Below, piece by piece: positions 1 to 4,622 of a DNA stretch of 8,327 nt. A model generated the notes under the pieces. That model searched no databases, was not told the DNA's origin, and saw nothing but the letters and a program-made list of their open reading frames with translations. The stretch comes from JBEIFW01 sp044370695. GTDB lineage: Bacteria; Actinomycetota; Acidimicrobiia; Acidimicrobiales; Ilumatobacteraceae. The stretch lies in NCBI GenBank assembly GCA_044370695.1, contig JBILVB010000163.1, positions 1-8,327 on the forward strand, written 5' to 3'. Made by a program: the position numbers and the translations under genes. Every line of letters begins with the position of its first letter. Positions within the stretch are counted from its first letter, which is position 1.

Positions 1-129
1 CCGGGGGACAACATCTCGATGTTGGTGGAGTTGGGGAAGCCGATCGCGATGGACGAGGGTTTGCGGTTCGCGATCCGTGAGGGTGGTCGTACCGTGGGCG
101 CCGGCCGCGTCACCAAGATCATCAAGTAG
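1..129 (+). CDS. tuf: Elongation factor Tu, C-terminal end (5' truncated by window)
   Basis: Reading frame 1 gives the last 42 residues of EF-Tu and a TAG stop. The segment contains the family-typical C-terminal signature MDEGLRFAIREGGRTVGAGR followed by VTKIIK, which belongs to the third beta-barrel domain. EF-Tu is the cytoplasmic GTPase that carries aminoacyl-tRNA to the ribosomal A site; domain 3 contacts the tRNA T-stem and EF-Ts. The GTPase domain and start lie outside the window. The gene is followed after 22 bases by rpmG, so the two are probably cotranscribed. A tuf-rpmG-tRNA-Trp-secE-nusG order is known from several deep bacterial lineages, whereas in Mycobacterium tuf sits in the str operon. 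Confidence 0.97.
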   Translation, partial: PGDNISMLVELGKPIAMDEGLRFAIREGGRTVGAGRVTKIIK

Positions 130-151
130 CGACGAGCCGAGGACACGAGAG

Positions 152-316
152 ATGCCCAAGAACGAGAAGCGGGTCAAGATCACCCTCGAGTGCCAGACCT
201 GCAAGCGTCGGAACTACATCACGACGAAGAACAAGATCAACGACCGCGAGCGCATCGAGATGAAGAAGTACTGCAAGTTCGATCGCGCCCACACGGTCCA
301 CAAGGAGACCCGGTAG
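152..316 (+). CDS. rpmG: 50S ribosomal protein L33 (bL33)
   Basis: This 54-residue protein has the normal bL33 length and core (KITLECQTCKRRNYITTKNK, then an E-MKKYC motif and a terminal H-T-V-H-K-E-T-R). It belongs to the large ribosomal subunit near the E site. The ATG at 152 is chosen because a GAGG ribosome-binding site lies 9 bases upstream and the product then starts with the usual short basic N-terminus; an upstream in-frame start at 77 would overlap tuf. The first zinc knuckle is intact (C14, C17), but in the second only C41 is present and the expected fourth cysteine is aspartate (D44, codon 281-283). It is therefore intermediate between the cysteine-bearing and cysteine-free L33 forms. 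It is probably cotranscribed with tuf. Confidence 0.96.
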   Translation: MPKNEKRVKITLECQTCKRRNYITTKNKINDRERIEMKKYCKFDRAHTVHKETR

Positions 317-323
317 GGTCACC

Positions 324-345
324 GGGCGCCCCTGCGGGGGCGTCC
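324..345 (+). other. GC-rich hairpin between rpmG and tRNA-Trp
   Basis: The core stem is CGCCCC (327-332) pairing with GGGGCG (337-342) around a TGCG loop. It is extended by three further pairs, one of them G-T, to 324/345. No T-tract follows, so it is not a classic intrinsic terminator. It sits 5 bases before the tRNA 5' end and is more likely a processing or stabilising element for the mRNA/tRNA boundary, or a weak attenuator. Confidence 0.5.
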
Positions 346-350
346 TGCCG

Positions 351-426
351 GGGGTAGTAGCTCAGTTGGCAGAGCATCGGTCTCCAAAACCGAGGGTCGA
401 GGGTTCAAGTCCTTCCTGCCCCGCCA
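351..426 (+). tRNA. trnW: tRNA-Trp (anticodon CCA)
   Basis: All four arms can be drawn. The acceptor stem is GGGGTAG (351-357) with CTGCCCC (416-422), including one G-T pair. The D stem is GCTC (360-363) with GAGC (372-375). The anticodon stem is TCGGT (377-381) with ACCGA (389-393) around the loop CTCCAAA, giving anticodon CCA at 384-386. The T stem is GAGGG (399-403) with CCTTC (411-415) around TTCAAGT. The discriminator base is G (423) and the 3' CCA is encoded (424-426). The 76-base tRNA reads UGG codons. A tRNA-Trp gene directly before secE-nusG is a conserved bacterial arrangement. Confidence 0.98.
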
Positions 427-444
427 GTATCCGTCCGTCCGATC

Positions 445-461
445 GGCCCCGTCCGGGGGCC
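445..461 (+). other. GC-rich hairpin between tRNA-Trp and secE
   Basis: GGCCCC (445-450) pairs with GGGGCC (456-461) around a 5-base loop GTCCG, 18 bases after the tRNA CCA end. No T-tract follows. Together with the hairpin at 324-345 it brackets the tRNA. The stem would occlude the ribosome-binding region of a GTG start at 464, which supports the downstream ATG at 476 as the secE start. Confidence 0.5.
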
Positions 462-475
462 TGGTGGGTGAGCCC

Positions 476-775
476 ATGTCGATGAACCTCAACCGAGAGC
501 AGAAGCGCCAGATGCGGCGCATGGGTGCCATCAACGAGTCCGGCGCGCCCGTGCGCGGCGAGCGCCCCCAACCCCACAAGGTCGAGGAGCGCACGCCGCC
601 GGCACAGTTCGTGCGGGAGGTCAAGGGCGAACTGCGCAAGGTCTCGTGGCCCACCCGGGCCGAGGTCCGCAAGTACTCGCTGGTCGTGTTGGCCGCCGTC
701 GTGTTGCTCACGGCGTACGTCGCCGGCCTCGACTACGTCTTCGGTTCCGCCGTCCTGTGGCTGTTCGATCGATGA
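476..775 (+). CDS. secE: Preprotein translocase subunit SecE
   Basis: SecE is the small essential subunit of the SecYEG channel in the cytoplasmic membrane and clamps SecY. The predicted 99-residue protein has a charged N-terminal extension rich in Arg, Glu and Pro (residues 1-42), the conserved amphipathic segment FVREVKGELRKVSWPTRAEV (about 45-64, with the family hallmark KVSWP at 55-59), and one transmembrane helix (about 68-90). This is the single-TM form typical of Gram-positives, not the three-TM E. coli form. ATG 476 follows a G-rich GGTGAG sequence at 467-472; GTG 464 and ATG 482 are possible alternatives. Its stop overlaps the nusG start (ATGA at 772-775), implying translational coupling. 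Confidence 0.95.
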   Translation: MSMNLNREQKRQMRRMGAINESGAPVRGERPQPHKVEERTPPAQFVREVKGELRKVSWPTRAEVRKYSLVVLAAVVLLTAYVAGLDYVFGSAVLWLFDR

Positions 776-1416
776 CCGAGTTCGACGAGTCCTCCGAACC
801 GGCCGGCTCGGCGCTCGACGATCCCGGCGACGGCGTCGTCGAGGTCGAGACTCCGGCGTGGCTCAAACCCGGCAAGTGGTACGTCGTCCACAGCCAGTCG
901 GGCTACGAGAAGAAGGTCAAGTCCAACCTGGAAGCACGGATCCAGTCCATGCACATGGAGGACAAGATCTTCGAGGTGCACATCCCGATGGAGGACGTCA
1001 CCGAGTTCAAGAACGGCAAGAAGGTCGTCGTCCAGAAGAAGGTGTTCCCCGGCTACCTGCTCGTCCGGTGCCACATGGACGACGACTCCTGGTACGTCAT
1101 CCGGAACACCCCCGGGATCACCGGCTTCGTCGGGCAGGGTCGCCTCGGCCAGAAGCCCACGCCGTTGTCCCGTCGGGAAGTCGAGACGTTCCTCGCCGCG
1201 AAGGGTGACGGCGAGGCGATCGCCGCTCGGAAGACGAAGCCGAAGCTCGAGTTCGAGATCGGTGAGGCGGTTCGGGTTCGTGAAGGGCCCTTCGCCGACT
1301 TCACGGGCAACGTGACCGAGATCAACCCCGACCACCTGAAGCTCAAGGTGCTGGTGAACATCTTCGGTCGGGAGACCCCCGTCGAGCTCGAGTTCGGCCA
1401 GGTGGCCAAGCTCTGA
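772..1416 (+). CDS. nusG: Transcription termination/antitermination factor NusG
   Basis: NusG binds the RNA polymerase clamp, modulates elongation and pausing, and couples polymerase to Rho or to the ribosome. The 214-residue protein begins with an acidic, poorly conserved tail (residues 1-33), as in actinobacterial NusG. The NGN domain starts at KWYVVHSQSGYEKKV (about 35-49) and contains VFPGYLLV (from V91) and the motif NTPGITGFVG. The C-terminal KOW domain reads GEAVRVREGPFADFTGNVTE and continues to the end (about residues 163-214). The ATG at 772 overlaps the secE stop by four bases; the upstream extension of the frame lies inside secE and is not needed. It is cotranscribed with secE and sits upstream of rplK as in most bacteria. 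Confidence 0.98.
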   Translation: MTEFDESSEPAGSALDDPGDGVVEVETPAWLKPGKWYVVHSQSGYEKKVKSNLEARIQSMHMEDKIFEVHIPMEDVTEFKNGKKVVVQKKVFPGYLLVRCHMDDDSWYVIRNTPGITGFVGQGRLGQKPTPLSRREVETFLAAKGDGEAIAARKTKPKLEFEIGEAVRVREGPFADFTGNVTEINPDHLKLKVLVNIFGRETPVELEFGQVAKL

Positions 1417-1418
1417 CC

Positions 1419-1502
1419 GTCACCGCTCGGTGACATCGGGGTTCGGCCCCGCCACCGTGCCGGCTGGCACGGACCCGTCCTGGACCGGCACAATGGCCGG
1501 TC
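1419..1502 (+). promoter_or_regulatory. Cluster of four hairpins in the nusG-rplK spacer
   Basis: The 114-base gap between nusG and rplK holds four consecutive perfect inverted repeats. They are GTCACC/GGTGAC (1419-1434, 4-base loop), CGGGG/CCCCG (1437-1451, 5-base loop), CCGTGCC/GGCACGG (1455-1472, 4-base loop) and GACCGGC/GCCGGTC (1483-1502, 6-base loop). None is followed by a T-tract. The first begins two bases after the nusG stop and may stabilise or end the secE-nusG message. The others lie in the rplK 5' region, where L1 autoregulatory binding sites occur in other bacteria. I cannot match them to a known L1 site. The pairing is directly visible; the function is inferred. Confidence 0.55.
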
Positions 1503-1530
1503 TCCCGCTTCGAACCCAGGGAAGTGCGTC

Positions 1531-1956
1531 ATGGCCAAGAAGAAGGTCAAGGCCGTCGTCAAGATCCAGATCCCGGCCGGGAAGGCCACGCCGGCCCCGC
1601 CGGTGGGTACGGCGCTCGGTCCGCACGGCGTTCCGATCATGGAGTTCGTGAAGCAGTACAACGCCGCCACCGAGGCGATGGTGGGCACCGTGGTGCCCGT
1701 CGAGATCACGGTGTTCGAGGACCGCAGCTTCACCTTCGTGCTCAAGACACCGCCCACGCCGGTGCTGTTGCGGCAGGCCGCCGGCATCGATCGCGGCTCG
1801 AAGACGCCGTCGAAGGTCGTCGCCGGCAGCGTCACCGAGGCCCAGGTCGAAGAGATCGCCAAGACCAAGATGCCCGACCTCAACGCCTACGACCTCGATG
1901 CTGCGAAGCAGCAGGTCCGAGGCACGGCCCGCTCGATGGGCCTGAAGGTCGTCTGA
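1531..1956 (+). CDS. rplK: 50S ribosomal protein L11 (uL11)
   Basis: L11 binds 23S rRNA at the GTPase-associated centre and helps translation factors and the stringent-response enzyme RelA. The 141-residue product has the family length: an N-terminal domain with the proline-rich helix PAPPVGTALGPHGVPIM (21-37), then VEITVFEDRSFTFVLKTPP, and a C-terminal RNA-binding domain ending in GTARSMGLKVV. The start at 1531 is preceded by AGGGAAG at good spacing and gives the usual MAKKK beginning. The helix is unusual: residue 27 is Thr where E. coli has Pro26, and Pro31 and Pro35 replace residues that are Gln and Asn in E. coli. It forms a unit with rplA, 76 bases downstream. Confidence 0.98.
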   Translation: MAKKKVKAVVKIQIPAGKATPAPPVGTALGPHGVPIMEFVKQYNAATEAMVGTVVPVEITVFEDRSFTFVLKTPPTPVLLRQAAGIDRGSKTPSKVVAGSVTEAQVEEIAKTKMPDLNAYDLDAAKQQVRGTARSMGLKVV

Positions 1957-1969
1957 CGGGCTCTGCCCG
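1957..1969 (+). other. Short hairpin after rplK
   Basis: CGGGC (1957-1961) pairs with GCCCG (1965-1969) around a 3-base loop, starting immediately after the rplK stop. The stem is short and no T-tract follows. It is probably a local mRNA structure in the 76-base rplK-rplA spacer rather than a terminator. The rest of the spacer shows only the rplA ribosome-binding site GAGGGAG. Confidence 0.35.
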
Positions 1970-2032
1970 CACCATCCATCCGCCTGGATCGGGAGCACCT
2001 CGCCCGGCCGGCTCGAACCACGAGGGAGACAC

Positions 2033-2728
2033 ATGTCCGGCAAGAAGTTCGTCGACGCGAGCAAGCGTTTCGACCGCAACCAGCTGTTCACACCCGAAGA
2101 AGCGCTCGAGCTGGCGAAGACCCTCGCCACGGCTCGGTTCGACGAGACCGTCGAGCTCGCCGTGCGCCTCGGCGTCGATCCGCGCAAGGCCGACCAGATG
2201 GTGCGGGGGACGGTGGCGTTGCCCGCCGGCACCGGCAAGGACGTTCGCGTCGCCGTGTTCGCCGGCGGCGAGGCGGCGATCGCCGCTCGGGAAGCCGGCG
2301 CCGACGTGGTGGGCGCCGAGGACCTCGCCGAGCGGATCCAAGGCGGGTTCTACGACTTCGACATCGCGATCGCGACGCCGGACCTGATGCCCCTCGTGGG
2401 CCGGCTCGGGCGGGTCCTCGGTCCACGAGGCCTCATGCCCAACCCGAAGACCGGAACCGTCACCACCGACGTCGCCCGGGCCGTCACCGAATTCAAGGGC
2501 GGCAAGGTCGAGTACCGCACGGACCGCTACGGCAACGTGCACGTGCCGGTCGGCAAGGTGTCGTTCGACGTCGACAAGCTCGTGGTCAACTTCCGGGCCG
2601 TGCTCGACGAACTGCAGCGGGCCAAGCCTGCGGCGGCCAAGGGCCGGTATCTTCGCAAGATCGTCGTGGCGACCACCATGGGCCCCGGCATCCGCGTCGA
2701 CACCAACCGGCTGCGCGCCGAGGTCTGA
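2033..2728 (+). CDS. rplA: 50S ribosomal protein L1 (uL1)
   Basis: L1 forms the mobile L1 stalk that guides deacylated tRNA out of the E site, and in many bacteria it also represses its own rplKA mRNA. The 231-residue product matches the family from SKRFDRNQLFTPEEALELAK through the signature LGPRGLMPNPKTGTVT to the C-terminal AKGRYLRKIVVATTMGPGIRVD, with the middle domain inserted between the two halves of domain I. The ATG at 2033 follows a strong ribosome-binding site, GAGGGAG, with 5-base spacing. It is the second gene of an rplK-rplA unit. A 12-bp hairpin 4 bases after its stop probably marks the end of this transcript. Confidence 0.98.
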   Translation: MSGKKFVDASKRFDRNQLFTPEEALELAKTLATARFDETVELAVRLGVDPRKADQMVRGTVALPAGTGKDVRVAVFAGGEAAIAAREAGADVVGAEDLAERIQGGFYDFDIAIATPDLMPLVGRLGRVLGPRGLMPNPKTGTVTTDVARAVTEFKGGKVEYRTDRYGNVHVPVGKVSFDVDKLVVNFRAVLDELQRAKPAAAKGRYLRKIVVATTMGPGIRVDTNRLRAEV

Positions 2729-2732
2729 CGCC

Positions 2733-2767
2733 GTCGTCCTCGGCCGCCGATCGCTGCCGAGGACGAC
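2733..2767 (+). terminator. Probable terminator hairpin after rplA
   Basis: GTCGTCCTCGGC (2733-2744) pairs perfectly with GCCGAGGACGAC (2756-2767), leaving an 11-base loop. The following bases TTCCCT are only weakly T-rich. This fits the GC-rich, T-poor terminators of actinobacteria. The next gene has its own -10 box 6 bases downstream of the stem, consistent with a transcript boundary here. Confidence 0.6.
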
Positions 2768-2772
2768 TTCCC

Positions 2773-2784
2773 TAGACTCATTGC
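2773..2784 (+). promoter_or_regulatory. Promoter (-10 TAGACT) for a leaderless transcript
   Basis: TAGACT at 2773-2778 fits the TANNNT -10 consensus, and the ATG of the next gene begins at 2785. Initiation 7 bases after the -10 box would put the first transcribed base on the A of ATG, as in the leaderless mRNAs that are common in actinobacteria. No ribosome-binding site precedes this ATG, which supports the idea. I see no good -35 element; the -35 position would fall inside the upstream hairpin loop. Confidence 0.6.
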
Positions 2785-3306
2785 ATGGATCGTCTCCCCG
2801 GTGATCTCGACGGCGACGGGGCTGTCACCGACGTCGACCTCGCGCTGACGACGCCGCCGCCGTTCTGGCGACGGCTCGGTCTCCACGGCCCGAGCATCCT
2901 GTGGCGCTTCTTCACGCGCAATGCCAAGCGGTTCCTGGTCCTGGTGCTCGGCTGCAGCGTGCTCGCTGCCGGCCTGGCGATGCTCGTCCTCCCCGGTCCC
3001 GGGGTCTTGATCATCATCGTCGGCCTGGCCATCCTCGCCACCGAGTTCGCATGGGCCGAGCGGGCGCTCGACCGAACGAGAGCTTCGGCGTCGAAGGCGA
3101 TGGTGGGAGTGCAGGGCACTGCCGCCGGACGCGGGCTGCTCGTGGTCTCTGGTGCGGGGTTGATCGTTGCCGGTGTGCTGGTGCCGGTGATCATCGGGAC
3201 CGGCGCGGTGCTCGGCCTCAGCCTCGTGCTCGCCGGCGTCATCGGCCTCAGTACCCTGACGCGGCCCGTGCAGCGCTGGCTGGAACGGCAGCACGCCGGT
3301 CGCTAA
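2785..3306 (+). CDS. PGPGW-family membrane protein with N-terminal EF-hand-like loop
   Basis: This 173-residue protein is not part of the usual ribosomal cluster. Residues 50-69 form a hydrophobic helix, followed by LPGPG (69-73) and a second helix, VLIIIVGLAILATEFAW (74-90). This pattern matches the small PGPGW putative transmembrane family, which has no established function. One or two further hydrophobic segments lie at about 117-158, with a basic amphipathic linker between. The basic flank at 29-49 (RRL...TRNAKR) suggests a cytoplasmic N-terminus. Residues 7-18 read DLDGDGAVTDVD, with the acidic ligands at positions 1, 3, 5 and 12 of a calcium-binding EF-hand/dockerin loop. The start is ATG 2785, with no Shine-Dalgarno and a -10 box 7 bases away. 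Family membership is by motif only. Confidence 0.85.
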   Translation: MDRLPGDLDGDGAVTDVDLALTTPPPFWRRLGLHGPSILWRFFTRNAKRFLVLVLGCSVLAAGLAMLVLPGPGVLIIIVGLAILATEFAWAERALDRTRASASKAMVGVQGTAAGRGLLVVSGAGLIVAGVLVPVIIGTGAVLGLSLVLAGVIGLSTLTRPVQRWLERQHAGR

Positions 3307-3336
3307 CATCCCCGGGCCAACAATTGATCGCTCGCC

Positions 3337-3463
3337 CAAGACCGTCGGTTCCCGGGTCGCTCCGGGACAATGGCAGTGCCGCCGACGCAGGTGAACCTCG
3401 TGCAGCCCTCCTGGGCCGTTCGGCGTTCGCACATGCGAGCCCGAACCCTGAAAGGAGGTGTCG
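3337..3463 (+). promoter_or_regulatory. L10-type ribosomal protein leader of rplJ-rplL
   Basis: The 157-base gap before rplJ carries the pattern of the bacterial L10 leader: CCAAGACCGTCGG, then an inner hairpin, then CCGACGCAGGTGAA. CGTCGG (3343-3348) pairs with CCGACG (3382-3387). Inside it, TCCCGG (3350-3355) pairs with CCGGGA (3362-3367). In other bacteria this element binds the L10(L12) complex for feedback control. Further downstream, GTTCGG (3418-3423) pairs with CCGAAC (3441-3446). CCTCCT (3407-3412) is exactly complementary to AGGAGG (3453-3458), the rplJ ribosome-binding site, so a masking helix enclosing that hairpin is possible. A weak upstream promoter candidate is TGGAAC (3281-3286), N17, TAACAT (3304-3309). 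Confidence 0.8.
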
Positions 3464-4009
3464 ATGGAGAATCCCCGGCCGGAAAAGGTCGCCGTGGTCG
3501 ACGAGGTGCGAGAGCGCCTCGACTCGGCGGAGGCGGCGCTACTCACGGAGTACCGAGGCCTGAGCGTGAAGGCGATGTCGCAATTGCGGCGCCAACTCAA
3601 GCCGGCAGGCGCGGAGTACAAGGTGTTCAAGAACACTCTCGTGCGCCGTGCCGCCACGGATCTCGGCGTGGAAGGTGCCGATGCGCTCTTCACCGGACCG
3701 ACGGCGATCGCCTTCGTCTCCGGTGACGTCGCAGCCAGCGCCAAAGCGCTACGTGATTTCGCCGCCGGCAACCCGCAACTCGTCATCCGTGGTGGTGTCC
3801 TCGGCGGCAAGGTGATCTCCGCCGCCGATGTCGACGCCTTGGCAGACCTGCCTCCGCGCGATGTCCTGCTGTCCCAGATCGCCGGGCTGTTCGCAGCCCC
3901 GCTCAGCCAGATGGCCAGCCTTCTCGAAGCCGTGCCCCGCACCTTCGCCTACGGCATCCAGGCCCTCATCGACGACAAGGGCGGCGCTCCGGAGAGCGCT
4001 GCCGCCTGA
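3464..4009 (+). CDS. rplJ: 50S ribosomal protein L10 (uL10)
   Basis: L10 anchors L7/L12 dimers to the large-subunit stalk base, and in complex with L12 it represses its own operon. The 181-residue product has the expected order: an N-terminal rRNA/L11-binding domain with LLTEYRGLSVKAMSQLRRQL and AEYKVFKNTLVRRA, then ALFTGPTAIAFV, and a C-terminal long helix (LFAAPLSQMASLLEAVPRTF, about 143-162) that carries the L12-binding repeats. ATG 3464 lies 5 bases after a full Shine-Dalgarno, AAAGGAGG (3451-3458). The alternative GTG at 3458 would overlap that site and is rejected. It follows an L10-type leader and is 35 bases upstream of rplL, so the two form one unit. Confidence 0.98.
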   Translation: MENPRPEKVAVVDEVRERLDSAEAALLTEYRGLSVKAMSQLRRQLKPAGAEYKVFKNTLVRRAATDLGVEGADALFTGPTAIAFVSGDVAASAKALRDFAAGNPQLVIRGGVLGGKVISAADVDALADLPPRDVLLSQIAGLFAAPLSQMASLLEAVPRTFAYGIQALIDDKGGAPESAAA

Positions 4010-4044
4010 ACCCCACGCTCACGCTGCACAGGAGAACCACCACC

Positions 4045-4428
4045 ATGGCACTCACCACCGACGAGATCCTCGACGCCATCGGCAACATGACCGTCCTCGA
4101 ATTGGTCGCGCTGAAGAAGGCCTTCGAGGAGCGCTTCGACGTCACGGCCGCCGCCCCGGCAGCCGTGATGATGGCCGGCCCGGCAGCGGGCCCCGCCGCT
4201 GCCGGAGAGGAGGAAAAGGACGAGTTCGACGTCGTCCTCGTGGCCGCTGGCGAGAAGAAGATCCAGGTCATCAAGGTCGTGCGCGAGCTCACCAGCCTCG
4301 GGCTGAAGGAAGCGAAGGACCTGGTCGACGGCGCGCCGAAGCCCGTCATCGAGAAGGCGAACAAGGCCGACGCCGAGAAGGCGAAGGCGGCGCTCGTCGA
4401 GGCCGGCGCAACGGTCGAGGTCAAGTAG
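4045..4428 (+). CDS. rplL: 50S ribosomal protein L7/L12 (bL12)
   Basis: L7/L12 is the multicopy stalk protein that recruits and stimulates the GTPase factors EF-Tu, EF-G and IF2. The 127-residue product shows the three canonical parts: an N-terminal dimerisation helix pair (DEILDAIGNMTVLELVALKK, from residue 6), an Ala/Pro/Gly-rich flexible hinge (about 34-53), and the globular C-terminal domain (EFDVVLVAAGEKKIQVIKVVRELTSLGLKEAKDLVDGAPK and onward). The ATG at 4045 follows AGGAG at 4030-4034, a spacing of 10 bases. It is the second gene of the rplJ-rplL unit. The strong hairpin 16 bases after its stop could reduce read-through into rpoB and so set the high ratio of L12 to polymerase. Confidence 0.98.
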   Translation: MALTTDEILDAIGNMTVLELVALKKAFEERFDVTAAAPAAVMMAGPAAGPAAAGEEEKDEFDVVLVAAGEKKIQVIKVVRELTSLGLKEAKDLVDGAPKPVIEKANKADAEKAKAALVEAGATVEVK

Positions 4429-4444
4429 TCCGTCTCGACCCGTT

Positions 4445-4483
4445 CGACGACGCCCCCCGGCCTGGTGCCGGGGGGCGTCGTCG
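4445..4483 (+). terminator. 17-bp hairpin after rplL (terminator or attenuator)
   Basis: CGACGACGCCCCCCGGC (4445-4461) pairs perfectly with GCCGGGGGGCGTCGTCG (4467-4483) around a 5-base loop CTGGT. It is the strongest inverted repeat in the window. There is no T-tract downstream (CGCTGGG follows), so termination may be partial. A partial attenuator at this place between rplL and rpoB is classical in E. coli. A promoter begins 28 bases further on. Confidence 0.7.
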
Positions 4484-4510
4484 CGCTGGGCCACGGACGG
4501 GGTCGACACC

Positions 4511-4539
4511 TTGACGGCCGCCGGTCGCACCCGTACCCT
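4511..4539 (+). promoter_or_regulatory. Sigma-A-type promoter for rpoB-rpoC
   Basis: TTGACG (4511-4516) and TACCCT (4534-4539) are separated by exactly 17 bases, the optimal spacing for a housekeeping promoter. The -35 matches the consensus at five of six positions, and the -10 keeps the key T, A and final T. Initiation would fall near 4546, leaving a leader of about 175 bases before rpoB. It lies just downstream of the rplL hairpin, where an independent rpoBC promoter is expected. Confidence 0.75.
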
Positions 4540-4563
4540 GCCCAAAGTCCAGCAGCTCGGTAC

Positions 4564-4585
4564 GGGCCCGTTTCGATGCGGGTCC
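4564..4585 (+). other. Hairpin in the rpoB 5' leader
   Basis: GGGCCCG (4564-4570) pairs with CGGGTCC (4579-4585), including one G-T pair, around the loop TTTCGATG. It would lie about 20 bases into the transcript from the promoter at 4511-4539. The rest of the leader to 4707 shows no strong fold by eye, apart from a pyrimidine-rich tract at 4685-4697 and the ribosome-binding site AGAGGAG (4708-4714). Confidence 0.4.
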
Positions 4586-4592
4586 CGGTGCG

Positions 4593-4622
4593 TTGCGTTC
4601 TCGGGCGTATCGGCCGTAGGAT
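4593..4622 (+). promoter_or_regulatory. Possible second rpoB promoter
   Basis: TAGGAT (4617-4622) is an acceptable TANNNT -10 box. TTGCGT (4593-4598) lies 18 bases upstream and keeps the TTG of the -35 consensus. Initiation would fall near 4629, about 90 bases before rpoB. The match is weaker than the promoter at 4511-4539 and could be chance in a promoter-rich gap. Confidence 0.35.

Noticed and set aside
77..151. N-terminal extension of rpmG from an upstream start
   Set aside because: It would overlap the tuf coding end, lacks a suitable ribosome-binding site and adds residues not found in L33.
464..475. GTG start for secE four codons upstream
   Set aside because: Its ribosome-binding region falls in the hairpin at 445-461; the ATG at 476 is more plausible. 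This remains the least certain start among the core genes.
525..1208. Open frame across secE and nusG in another frame, rich in Arg/Ser/Pro
   Set aside because: It is a GC-driven shadow of two well-supported genes, with no conserved motif.
1489..1494. CACAAT as a -10 box for an rplK promoter
   Set aside because: It lies within the fourth spacer hairpin, lacks the first T of the consensus and has no -35 element 16-18 bases upstream.
3370..3726. Open frame covering the L10 leader and the rplJ 5' part
   Set aside because: It lies out of frame with rplJ, begins inside a structured leader and encodes no recognisable protein.
4562..4571. Palindrome ACGGGCCCGT as an operator
   Set aside because: A 10-base GC palindrome is expected by chance in DNA of this composition, and its bases are better explained by the hairpin at 4564-4585.
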